NCBI GenBank assembly: GCA_964579735.1 | Contig: CAZOHH010000010.1 | Location: 1 to 41,746, forward strand | Reading direction: 5' to 3' | DNA length: 41,746 bases | Source of the DNA: CAILLO01 sp964579735 | Lineage (GTDB): Bacteria; Bacillota; Clostridia; Saccharofermentanales; UBA5734 | In this document: positions 15,170 through 23,260 of the stretch, piece after piece | Layout of the letters: the number at the start of each line of letters is the position of its first letter | Position numbering within the stretch: position 1 is the stretch's first letter | Translations under genes and position numbers: made by a program | Notes under the pieces: model-generated | What the model saw: only the letters and a program-made list of their open reading frames with translations | Database searches by the model: none | What the model was told of the DNA's origin: nothing

Positions 15170-16375
15170 ATGAGCATAGCAGAGAGACCGGACGTTCTCG
15201 TCGTCGGCGGAGGGATGATCAGCAAGGAAGTCGTGCTGCCCACCCTGTTCCAGGAGCAGCGCCAGGGACGCGTCGGGGAGATCAGCATCAGCTCGCTGAC
15301 CGGCGACATCATCCACGTCCTCCAGGGGATGTTCCCGAAATTCACGGGCTATCCCGACCCCGCCACCCAGGGCACCACCGAGCGCTACCCCGACCTGTTC
15401 AAGGAAGCGATCCGCGCGCTGCCTGAAACCGGCGTCGTGCTCGTCGCGACCCCAGACCATCTGCATACCCCCGTGATCATGGCCGCCCTCGAGGCGGGCC
15501 GCCACTGCATCGTCGAGAAGCCGCTGTGCCTCAAGGTCGACGAGGCCCGCAGGATCATCGCGCTCGCTGAAGAGAAGGGCCTCTACGTCCTCACCGACTA
15601 CCACAAGCGGCATGACCGCTCCATCCGCGCCGCCCGCTACCGCTTCCGCAAGGGCGAGCTCGGCGAGATGCTCCACGGCCACGCCTGGATCGAGGAGCCG
15701 AAGTACATGGCCCTCGACGTCTTCAAGGACTGGGCCGAAAAGAGCTCGTCCTTCGAATACGTCGGCGTGCACTACGCCGATGCCTACTATTTCGTCACCG
15801 GACTGCTCCCGAAGCGCCTCGTCGCATACGGCCAGAAGAAGTACCTGCCCACCATGGGCAAGAACGCCTACGATGCCGTGCAGGCCACCATCGAGTGGGA
15901 GGACGGCTCGGCGTTCTGGATCCAGACTTCGTGGGTCAACAACCCCAAGAACAGCGCCATGACCAACCAGGGCATGATGCTGCTCGGCACCCAGGGAGAA
16001 TACTGGGCCGATCACAAGAACCGCAACACCCATTTCGTCACCGATGCCAAGGGCTATGAAGACTTCAACCCGAACTTCTTCAAGCAGTACGACAGCTGGG
16101 ACTTCCCCGGCGAGGTCGACAACGTCGGCTACGGCTACGACAGCATCGTCCAGGGCGTCAACGACGTCCGCCGCCTCAGCCTCGCCACCGCGGGAATGTC
16201 TCCGGATGCCGCACTGGCCAAGCGCAGGGAGATGCTCGCCGTGATGGGCGAGACCCGCGCCCTGCCCCGCCAGGCCCTCGTCGGCGTCGCCATCAACAAC
16301 GCCGTGCGCATGAGCGTCGACAACGGCAGCCGCTTCGTGAACTTCGACGCGGACATGAACATCTCCTTCGAATAG
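15170..16375 (+). CDS. Gfo/Idh/MocA-family NAD(P)-dependent oxidoreductase
   Basis: This protein has 401 residues. The N-terminal Rossmann fold starts VLVVGGGMISKEVVLPTLF; the family motif EKP is in IVEKPLCLK (Lys117). The C-terminal alpha/beta domain has YHKRHDRSIRAARY and VGVHYADAYYFVTGLLPKR, the latter with the His and Asp typical of the sugar-binding site. Such enzymes oxidise or reduce sugars, inositols or sugar acids. ATG 15170 has AAGAGG eight bases upstream; an in-frame ATG at 15128 overlaps the operator-like palindrome and has no ribosome binding site. It heads a run with an AEC carrier, a cupin and an aminotransferase. The exact substrate is unknown. Confidence 0.88.
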   Translation: MSIAERPDVLVVGGGMISKEVVLPTLFQEQRQGRVGEISISSLTGDIIHVLQGMFPKFTGYPDPATQGTTERYPDLFKEAIRALPETGVVLVATPDHLHTPVIMAALEAGRHCIVEKPLCLKVDEARRIIALAEEKGLYVLTDYHKRHDRSIRAARYRFRKGELGEMLHGHAWIEEPKYMALDVFKDWAEKSSSFEYVGVHYADAYYFVTGLLPKRLVAYGQKKYLPTMGKNAYDAVQATIEWEDGSAFWIQTSWVNNPKNSAMTNQGMMLLGTQGEYWADHKNRNTHFVTDAKGYEDFNPNFFKQYDSWDFPGEVDNVGYGYDSIVQGVNDVRRLSLATAGMSPDAALAKRREMLAVMGETRALPRQALVGVAINNAVRMSVDNGSRFVNFDADMNISFE

Positions 16376-16402
16376 CGCACCAGAGGACGGCGGGCATCCG
16401 GC

Positions 16403-17353
16403 ATGCAGATCCTGGAAATCACGGTCCCGATCTTCCTCCTCATCGCGGCTGGCTATGCGATGCGGAGGGCGAAGTTCATCACGGACGACGTGCGGAACTT
16501 CCTGTCGAAGTTCGTCTTCTACGCCGCTTTTCCCGCGCTGACCTTCCGCTCCATCGTTTCCTTCGACTTCACGAAGACCCTGGACCTGTCCCTCGTAGGC
16601 GCGAACCTCGCGACGACGCTCGTCATGTTCGTCCTCTCCTTCGCCGCCGTGATGCTGATCCGGGACCGCCGCAAGCGCGGCGCCCTGCATATGGGCTCCT
16701 TCCGCTCGAACCAGGGGTACCTCGGCCTCCCCGTCGTGAGCGGCTTCTACGGCACCGAGGCCATGTCCCGCGCGGCGGTCGTGAACGGCTTCGACTCGCC
16801 GCTCTCCGTGATCCTGTCCGCCGTGGCGCTCGAGACCTTCGGAACCCGCACCGGTGGATCGCGCCTCAAGGTCCTGGGTTCGAAGCTCCTCGGTCTCGCC
16901 ACGAACCCGATCGTCCTCTCCTCGTTCCTCGGTCTGGCGTTCTCCTATTTCCGGATCCCCGTCCTTTCGATCGGGATCGTGGACCAGCTTCTCGCCCTCC
17001 TCGCAGGCACCTCGCTGCCCCTGGCCCTCCTATCCATCGGCTGCTCTCTGGAGATTGGAAAGCTCTTCCAGAACCTCCGCCCCGTGCTGGCCGTCGCCGG
17101 AGCGAAGCTCCTCCTCTTCCCGGCCCTGGCCTTCCTACTGTCCTGGTTCGTCTTCGGTCTTCGGGGCACGGACTTGAGCGTGAACCTGGTCCTCACCGCG
17201 ATGCCCACTTCCGTGTCGAGCTACATCATGGCCTGCGAGATGGACACCGACGAGGAACTCATGGCCAGCATCATCGGACTCACCACCTTCGCCTCCATCC
17301 TCACCGTCTCGCTTCTCCAATGGGCCCTGGCGAGCGGCTGGATTCCCACCTGA
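16403..17353 (+). CDS. AEC-family transporter (auxin efflux carrier superfamily)
   Basis: This 316-residue membrane protein has about ten helices in two inverted halves. Family features include the start ILEITVPIFLLIAAGYAMRR, the conserved SFRSNQGYLGLPVVSGFYG with the Asn/Gly-rich break in the first half, and the matching SLPLALLSIGCSLE and LTAMPTSVSSYIMACEMD in the second half. Bacterial AEC members carry small carboxylates such as malate or malonate. It lies 27 bases after the oxidoreductase and before a cupin and an aminotransferase, so the cargo may be a substrate or product of those enzymes. Direction of transport is unknown. Confidence 0.88.
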   Translation: MQILEITVPIFLLIAAGYAMRRAKFITDDVRNFLSKFVFYAAFPALTFRSIVSFDFTKTLDLSLVGANLATTLVMFVLSFAAVMLIRDRRKRGALHMGSFRSNQGYLGLPVVSGFYGTEAMSRAAVVNGFDSPLSVILSAVALETFGTRTGGSRLKVLGSKLLGLATNPIVLSSFLGLAFSYFRIPVLSIGIVDQLLALLAGTSLPLALLSIGCSLEIGKLFQNLRPVLAVAGAKLLLFPALAFLLSWFVFGLRGTDLSVNLVLTAMPTSVSSYIMACEMDTDEELMASIIGLTTFASILTVSLLQWALASGWIPT

Positions 17354-17374
17354 CCGCGAAAGGAAGAGGAAAGC

Positions 17375-17707
17375 ATGCTGGTACGGCACATTCCTGACCG
17401 CCCCGGCGAGGGGAAGCTCCGCGAGAAGATCCTCTTCGACCGCCCCGAGACGGAGACCATCTGCCTCGGCCGCGTCCTCGTCGCCCCCGGAGAGAGCAGC
17501 CCCCTCGGCTTCCACGACGACGAGGAGGAGATCTACGTCATCCTCTCGGGTCGCGCAACGCTCCGCATCGGCGAGGAGACCTGCGAGGTCGGTCCCGGCG
17601 ATGTGGCCTACGTGCCGCGCAACCACGTCCACCAATTGACCTGCCTTTCCACGGAGCCTCTCGAATACCTTTACTTCGCGAACTGGCCGCAAGCGGCTAC
17701 GGGATAA
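17375..17707 (+). CDS. Small cupin-domain protein
   Basis: This 110-residue single-domain beta-barrel protein shows both cupin motifs: motif 1 around GFHDDEEEIYVILSGRATLRIG, in which one His and acidic residues could bind a metal, and motif 2 in VGPGDVAYVPRNHVHQLTC, with the second His pair. Stand-alone cupins may be isomerases, dioxygenases or ligand-binding proteins. It lies 21 bases after the transporter and 17 bases before the aminotransferase, so it is cotranscribed. A role in the same small-molecule pathway is likely, but the reaction cannot be named. Confidence 0.85.
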   Translation: MLVRHIPDRPGEGKLREKILFDRPETETICLGRVLVAPGESSPLGFHDDEEEIYVILSGRATLRIGEETCEVGPGDVAYVPRNHVHQLTCLSTEPLEYLYFANWPQAATG

Positions 17708-17724
17708 TTGGAGGAACAAGCAAG

Positions 17725-19134
17725 ATGGCCAAGAGCTTCGAAATGATCTCCCGCAAGGTCCTGCAGGTGCACACGAAGCACCGCACCATCGTCACCGACA
17801 TCCCGAACCAGGGCTCGCTCGACATCATCGCCGAGCTGCGGAAGTACGAGCCCCGCTCCATGTCCGGTCAACCGCTGGTGGTCTGGGACCACGCCGAGGG
17901 CTTCCATGTCTGCGACAAGTTCGGCAACCAATGGCTGGACTTCAGCTCCGGCGTGCTCGTCGCGAATTCCGGGCATTCCAATCCGGCCGTCAAGCAGGCC
18001 ATCCTCGACCAGGTCGAGCACGGCCTTCTCCACAACTACTGCTTCCCCAGCGAGGCGCGCGCCAAGCTCACGAAGAAGCTGTCGGAGATCGCGCCGGACC
18101 CGTTGAAGAAGGTCTTCCTCCTCACCACCGGCGGCGAAGCCACGGAGTGCGCGATCAAGCTGGCCCGCACCTGGGGACAGAAGGTTAGCGGCGGCACGAA
18201 GAAGATCAAGATCATCACCTTCCTCGATGACTTCCACGGCCGCACCATGGGGGCGCAGATGGCCGGCGGTTCGCCTAGGGGCAAGTCCTGGATCGTCAAC
18301 CACGACCCCGACATGCAGACCGTGCCCTTCCCGAACGCCTTCCGGTACGAGTGGGCCGATGAGTCCCGCGCCGACTACTCCGACGACAAGTGCTTCGACG
18401 CCTGGTTGGGGTACTTGACCGCGCAGGGCATCGCCTTCGAGGATATCGCCGGCATCATGCCCGAGTCCTTCCAGGGCGGCTGGGTGCAGCTCATGCCCCT
18501 CGGTTTCGCGAAGCGCCTGCGCGCCTTCTGCGACCGGTACGGCATCCTGCTCGTCTTCGACGAGGTCCAGGCCGGCTTCGGGCGCTCGGGCAAGCTCTTC
18601 GCGTTCGAACATTACGGCGTGAAGGCCGACATCGTCTGCTGCGGCAAGGGCATTACGAGCTCCCTACCGCTGTCCGCCGTCATCGGACGCGAGGACGTGC
18701 TCGACGTGTACGGCCCGAACGAGATGACCAGCACGCACACCGGCAACCCGGTCTGCGCCGCCGCCGCCATCGCCAACATCGACTTCATGATGGAGAATGA
18801 CCTGATCGGCAACGCGGCGAGACTTTCCGAAGTCTGCCGCATTGAACTCGAGAAACTACAGAAGAAGCACCAGGAGGTCCTCGGCTTCGTGCGCGGCGTC
18901 GGCCTGGCCTGGGCGCTGGTCTTCACGCAGAAGAATTCGAAGGAAATCGACCCCGACCTCGCCCACGACATCGTCCGCCTCTGCATCGAGAGCGGCCTGA
19001 TGCTCTTCGCCCCCGTCGGCGCCGGGGCCACGATCAAGGTCGTCCCGCCGCTCGTCATCACCGAAGAGGCTCTACGCGAAGGTCTCGCCGTCCTTGCCGA
19101 CGCGGTCGACGCGGCCGTCGCCCTGCGCAAGTAG
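17725..19134 (+). CDS. Class III PLP-dependent aminotransferase
   Basis: This 469-residue enzyme of the ornithine/GABA aminotransferase group transfers an amino group from an omega-amine or amino acid to a keto acid. Visible motifs are WLDFSSGVLVANSGHSNP near the N-terminus, TTGGEATECAIKLAR (phosphate-binding), DFHGRTMGAQMA, the PLP Asp region LLVFDEVQAGFGRSG and the Schiff-base Lys308 in CCGKGITSSLPLSAV. THTGNPVCAAAA follows as expected. The start ATG 17725 has GGAGGAA upstream. It closes the oxidoreductase/AEC/cupin run. The substrate is not predictable; the family includes several sugar- and diamine-specific enzymes. Confidence 0.9.
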   Translation: MAKSFEMISRKVLQVHTKHRTIVTDIPNQGSLDIIAELRKYEPRSMSGQPLVVWDHAEGFHVCDKFGNQWLDFSSGVLVANSGHSNPAVKQAILDQVEHGLLHNYCFPSEARAKLTKKLSEIAPDPLKKVFLLTTGGEATECAIKLARTWGQKVSGGTKKIKIITFLDDFHGRTMGAQMAGGSPRGKSWIVNHDPDMQTVPFPNAFRYEWADESRADYSDDKCFDAWLGYLTAQGIAFEDIAGIMPESFQGGWVQLMPLGFAKRLRAFCDRYGILLVFDEVQAGFGRSGKLFAFEHYGVKADIVCCGKGITSSLPLSAVIGREDVLDVYGPNEMTSTHTGNPVCAAAAIANIDFMMENDLIGNAARLSEVCRIELEKLQKKHQEVLGFVRGVGLAWALVFTQKNSKEIDPDLAHDIVRLCIESGLMLFAPVGAGATIKVVPPLVITEEALREGLAVLADAVDAAVALRK

Positions 19135-19173
19135 GACCCGCGCCGCCGCCGATCCGAGGACCTCGCAGGATTC

Positions 19174-19530
19174 GTGAGGTTTTCGGGGTTTCTTCTATAT
19201 CATGACGGAGCACATGTTCGGTCTGAAGCGCTAGAGCTTACAGCACCGCTGTTCCAGGTCTGCAAGCCGCAGTATGCGAGACTAACTCCGACGAACTTCT
19301 TTGAAATCGTAGGCAAGATAGCCGACGAGATTAGGGAGCCTTGGATCACCCCGTACAGCCTTCGTCACGCGTACGCCAGCACCCTGATCCAGCAGGGCAT
19401 CAAGATCAACGTGGTCTCGAAGCTGCTGGGGCACAAGGACGTGGCGGCGACGTACAAGATCTGCATCCACATGATCCCCGAGGAGATGGACGAGGCCGTC
19501 GACGCCGTGGGGAAGGTCATGATGGGAACA
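19174..19530 (+). pseudogene. Decayed C-terminal piece of a tyrosine recombinase/integrase
   Basis: Residues coded from about 19259 to 19528 match the end of the catalytic domain of phage-type integrases: ITPYSLRHAYASTLIQQG, then INVVSKLLGHKDVAATY and HMIPEEMDEAVDAV. The N-terminal two thirds are absent. The first His of the HxLRH box is Tyr, and the codon aligned with the nucleophilic Tyr is TGC (Cys; ATYKICIHM), one base from TAC. It cannot be an active recombinase. The frame stays open by chance into the next gene, to 19701. The whole interval 19135-19685 has no other gene; it holds this remnant and a hairpin at 19583-19628. It marks the border between GC-rich DNA and the poorer sugar locus. 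Confidence 0.75.
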
Positions 19531-19582
19531 AGGTGTACAATGACAGCAGTGAACTTGAACAGGTCTCCCTTCATTACTCTAC

Positions 19583-19628
19583 TTCCCCGCCCCATGATTG
19601 AAGGAATCAGAGCAGGGCAGGTGGGGAA
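19583..19628 (+). other. Extended inverted repeat before the response regulator gene
   Basis: TTCCCC (19583-19588) pairs with GGGGAA (19623-19628). Inside it GCCC pairs with GGGC, and TGATT with AATCA around a GAAGG loop. The structure has bulges and no T-run. It may be a leader structure, a binding site, or an end of the decayed mobile element. Confidence 0.4.
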
Positions 19629-19685
19629 TCTGGGTGGCGGTGGATTCTATCGAACTCTGCAGGGGTATAGATCTGGAGGATTATC

Positions 19686-21323
19686 ATGTTCCGGATTCTG
19701 ATCGTCGATGATGAAGAGCAGACTCGTTCGGGAATCAAAAAACTATTGCAGGCCACGAAACCTGATATCGAAGAGATCCAGACTGCCGGTGATGGTGAGG
19801 AAGCACTTCGTCTTGTGCACTCTTTTCAACCGGACATTCTGATTACCGATGTCGTAATGCCCCGGATGGATGGGATCGAACTCGTCAAGCAGGCACGGGT
19901 CATCAACCAAAGTCTGAAGATCATCATGATCAGCGGATTCAGTGAGTTGGAGTACCTGAAATCAGCGCTGAAGTATGATGCTGCGGACTACATTTTGAAG
20001 CCGATCGATATCCGGGAAATATCCGATGTCGTCGATCTCGTCTTCGAGCGGATCAGAAAGGAGTTCGGAGACCGCCAGCATGACGAATTGCTGGCCAGAA
20101 AGCTTGAGGAGAGCCTTCCATTGCTTCGGGAGAATTTCGCTCTGGGATTCATCGAGGGGAACTACAGTGAATTCGAGTATGTGTCATCCAGAATGGAGTT
20201 TCTCGAGCTTCCCGTTTTAATGAAGGGACGCTATGTCTCTGTCGATATCGTATTGGGAGAGGAAAAAACCAGCCAAACGAACAAGCAGAGCATGGAATTC
20301 GGAAGTCTGCCTGTATGCCATTATATCCGGACGCAGGGTTCCACGATTCCCGGGCTTCTCGTCGTGGGTTCGCATGAGAACGAAATCATACTGGTTCTCA
20401 GCTTTTTTCCAGATACGGAGCCCGTGGAGTGTATTCGAGCAACGATTCATTTCATGGAAACGATCCAACCGAGAATCGAGAGCCGGTTTGGCCGTTGCAG
20501 CACTGCTGGAATCGGGAATCCAACGGATTCCTTGATGGGAATCCCCAAGTCGTACAGACAGTCGGTGGATGCAGTCAATCAGCGGTTCGTCCTCGGTTGT
20601 GGGGTGATCATCCCCTACAGCGACATTCTTGAGTTCGGGGAACTAGGGTTCTTCTTGCCAAAAGATAGAGAGAAGACGTTGCAGGAACTGATTCTGGTTG
20701 CAGATTTCCAGACTATGGAAATGGAACTCGATGCCTGGTTCGATGTACTTGCGGCGAGGCTGGGGTCCGTTGATGGGAGAGTCATCCAGCAATTCAAGCT
20801 CGAGTTGATTGGATTTCTCCTTCAGACGGTCAAGGAAGTCGGAATCGCGCTGGATGGTCAATCGAGCATTGAATTGCTCCAATGGGATCGAGTCATGAAG
20901 CTGGACACCATGGGAGCGATTCGCGTCTGGTTCATCACTTCCGTTACGAAACTCTCGACCCTTGGCGCCGCTCAACGCAGAAGCCGGTCCCTGGCCCTTG
21001 TGGACAAGTCAAGGCAGATCATCCGGAACGAATACCGGGACCCGATCAATCTCCAGATCGTCGCAGAAAGACTGAATGTCAGCAGCAACTACTTGAGTGC
21101 GGTCTTCAAACAGGAATTGAAGATCGGTTTCATCGAATTCCTGATCGAATTCCGCATGATGAAGGCAAAAGAACTGATGAAGGATCCGACCTTGAAGATC
21201 CAGACCATAGGGTCCATGGTCGGATACGGAGATCAGAATTATTTCGCCCGGGCATTCAGGAAGCGATTCGGAGTCAGTCCGACGGAGTACAGGGAGAAGA
21301 TTGGGATTGAAGACACTATTTAA
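19686..21323 (+). CDS. YesN-type response regulator with AraC DNA-binding domain
   Basis: This 545-residue regulator has an N-terminal receiver domain (1-120) with the acidic pocket Asp8/Asp9 (LIVDDEEQT), phosphoacceptor Asp55 (LITDVVMPRMDG) and Lys in DYILKPID. A long central linker of about 300 residues follows. The C-terminal AraC/XylS double helix-turn-helix (about 445-540) has IVAERLNVSSNYLSAVFKQE and the closing signature YFARAFRKRFGVSPTEYR. It would be phosphorylated by the kinase encoded next, whose TTG start lies 23 bases inside this gene, and activate the sugar transport genes that follow. ATG 19686 has GGAGGA just upstream. Base composition is poorer in GC than in the preceding genes. 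Confidence 0.92.
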   Translation: MFRILIVDDEEQTRSGIKKLLQATKPDIEEIQTAGDGEEALRLVHSFQPDILITDVVMPRMDGIELVKQARVINQSLKIIMISGFSELEYLKSALKYDAADYILKPIDIREISDVVDLVFERIRKEFGDRQHDELLARKLEESLPLLRENFALGFIEGNYSEFEYVSSRMEFLELPVLMKGRYVSVDIVLGEEKTSQTNKQSMEFGSLPVCHYIRTQGSTIPGLLVVGSHENEIILVLSFFPDTEPVECIRATIHFMETIQPRIESRFGRCSTAGIGNPTDSLMGIPKSYRQSVDAVNQRFVLGCGVIIPYSDILEFGELGFFLPKDREKTLQELILVADFQTMEMELDAWFDVLAARLGSVDGRVIQQFKLELIGFLLQTVKEVGIALDGQSSIELLQWDRVMKLDTMGAIRVWFITSVTKLSTLGAAQRRSRSLALVDKSRQIIRNEYRDPINLQIVAERLNVSSNYLSAVFKQELKIGFIEFLIEFRMMKAKELMKDPTLKIQTIGSMVGYGDQNYFARAFRKRFGVSPTEYREKIGIEDTI

Positions 21324-23127
21324 CCGTTTCGACTATCGAGTGTCGTTCAGAAACAAACTCGTGTTGCTGTATCTGCTTCTATTTGGGCTTCTGCTGATGG
21401 TGACGATTTTCGGATCCTATCTGCAATCGGAAGCAATCATGCGAGAGCAGACTGAAACCTATGTCAGCGAGATTCTCGGCCAGTCCCAGATGAACATCGA
21501 ATATCGGATAAGAGAGATGGAGGGCATCTCCAATCTGGTTTTCAGCAACACGGAATTGCAGGGTGTCATCAGTCGCAGTGAATCTGCAGACAGTACCTAT
21601 CTTGAGCAGTATGACGATTTCATCTCTTTGCAGTCCTATATCAGCACCCTGACGTCGAATTATGGCACCTATCGCTTCAGCTTCTTCATCTCGGGAACAA
21701 TCCTCTATTCCAGCGAATACGTGAATTTCTTCAAGATCAGCGACATCGAGAAGCGCCCTTGGTTCAAACTGGCTGAGAACAAGAATGGCGGAATCATCTG
21801 GGTCAGCCTGTCGAGTGCCGACGATCCGGCTGATGGCGACTCCATATCCGCTGTCCGGATACTCAAGGATCTGAAGATGGATTACGGTCGACGACTGGGA
21901 ATCCTGAAGATCGATATAGTCGAAAGCGATATCGCGAAGATACTCGATAATGTGAATCTCAGCACTCTGTCGGGCGTTTATCTCATCGATGAAAATGGGA
22001 ATGTCATTTCCTCGAAGAACCGCGATGCACGAGGAATGAAGCTGGACGATGGAATTCTCACGAGCATTCACGGCAAAGGGGAAAACGGAGCCGTCATGAT
22101 CGATTCAGACGGGGCTCGTCAGTTCGTCGTCTATCGCGATGTCGGCGCCGCAGGATGGAAACTCGTGGCTTCCATCCCATATTCGGAATTGATCAAGGAC
22201 ATTGTAAAGGTTCGTAATGCCAATATTGCTTTTCTTGCACTTCTGTTCATTCTCTCGCTAGTGATCGTTCTCATCTTCTCGGATCGATTCACCAAACGCA
22301 TTCGGATCATCAGCAACAAGATGAGCAGAATCGAGCAGCAGCATTTCAGCGAGTCCATACCCGTGAAGCACAACGATGAACTCAGTATCATCGAAAACAA
22401 ATTCAATGACATGACGACGGAGATCAAGAACCTCCTGAAGGACATCTACATTTCAGAGACCAAGAAAAGGGAAGCAGAACTCAATGCCCTGCAAGCGCAA
22501 ATCAATCCTCACTTCCTCTACAATACCCTCGATACCATCAACTGGATGGCTCAGGACTGCGGTGCCGTGGACATTTCCACCACGGTGAGCGCTCTTGGCC
22601 GTTTCTTCAGGCTGAGCCTGCATGGAGGGAAGACCATCGTATCGATCCGCGATGAGGTGGAACAGGCGAAGTCATACATGATGATTCAACAGATGCGCTT
22701 CAAGGGTCTCCTCGAAGTAGGCTATCACATCGACGATGAAGTGCTCTCCTACTCCACAATCAAGCTCGTTCTTCAGCCGATTCTGGAAAACGCCATCAAG
22801 CATGGAATTCAACCGAAAAGGGAAGAGAACGGACGAATCGACATTTATGGAGATAAAGTCGGAGACTCCATCCGATTCCAGATCGTCGACAATGGCGTGG
22901 GATTCGATGAAAGGAAACCTGATAGCGAACGGAGTGGCGGAAATGGCGAAAGAATTCCGGGTCTATCCGGATATGGTCTGAAGAACGTAAGGGAACGACT
23001 TGAATTGGCTTACGCGAACGCATTCCACCTCGAGATCGTCAGTGCTCCCGCGCAGGGCACGTCCGTCATGCTTCAATGGCCTGCAGAACCATATGAACAA
23101 CCCGATACTGAACATATGCATGGATAA
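21301..23127 (+). CDS. YesM-type sensor histidine kinase
   Basis: This 608-residue membrane kinase has a first helix (LVLLYLLLFGLLLMVTIFG), an extracytoplasmic sensor of about 250 residues, and a second helix near 305 (IAFLALLFILSLVIVLIF). A HAMP linker follows, then a His_kinase (LytS-like) domain with the phosphorylated His in INPHFLYNTLDTINWMAQ and an ATPase domain with ENAIKHGI, DNGVGFD and GYGLKNVRERL. It probably senses an oligosaccharide, or the adjacent solute-binding protein loaded with one. The TTG start at 21301 follows GGGAG; TTG 21307 is also possible. It forms a pair with the upstream AraC-type regulator. Confidence 0.93.
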   Translation: MGLKTLFNRFDYRVSFRNKLVLLYLLLFGLLLMVTIFGSYLQSEAIMREQTETYVSEILGQSQMNIEYRIREMEGISNLVFSNTELQGVISRSESADSTYLEQYDDFISLQSYISTLTSNYGTYRFSFFISGTILYSSEYVNFFKISDIEKRPWFKLAENKNGGIIWVSLSSADDPADGDSISAVRILKDLKMDYGRRLGILKIDIVESDIAKILDNVNLSTLSGVYLIDENGNVISSKNRDARGMKLDDGILTSIHGKGENGAVMIDSDGARQFVVYRDVGAAGWKLVASIPYSELIKDIVKVRNANIAFLALLFILSLVIVLIFSDRFTKRIRIISNKMSRIEQQHFSESIPVKHNDELSIIENKFNDMTTEIKNLLKDIYISETKKREAELNALQAQINPHFLYNTLDTINWMAQDCGAVDISTTVSALGRFFRLSLHGGKTIVSIRDEVEQAKSYMMIQQMRFKGLLEVGYHIDDEVLSYSTIKLVLQPILENAIKHGIQPKREENGRIDIYGDKVGDSIRFQIVDNGVGFDERKPDSERSGGNGERIPGLSGYGLKNVRERLELAYANAFHLEIVSAPAQGTSVMLQWPAEPYEQPDTEHMHG

Positions 23128-23260
23128 GTGCTACTCCGCGTGGATAAATCCTGTACAGAATCACAATGTCGACTGCTATGCTTATCACAAGGGATTCGGA
23201 TGTTTTGCCGGCAGACCCGGATTCCCATTGTCTTCCACTTCATTGAAGGAGGGGGTTATC

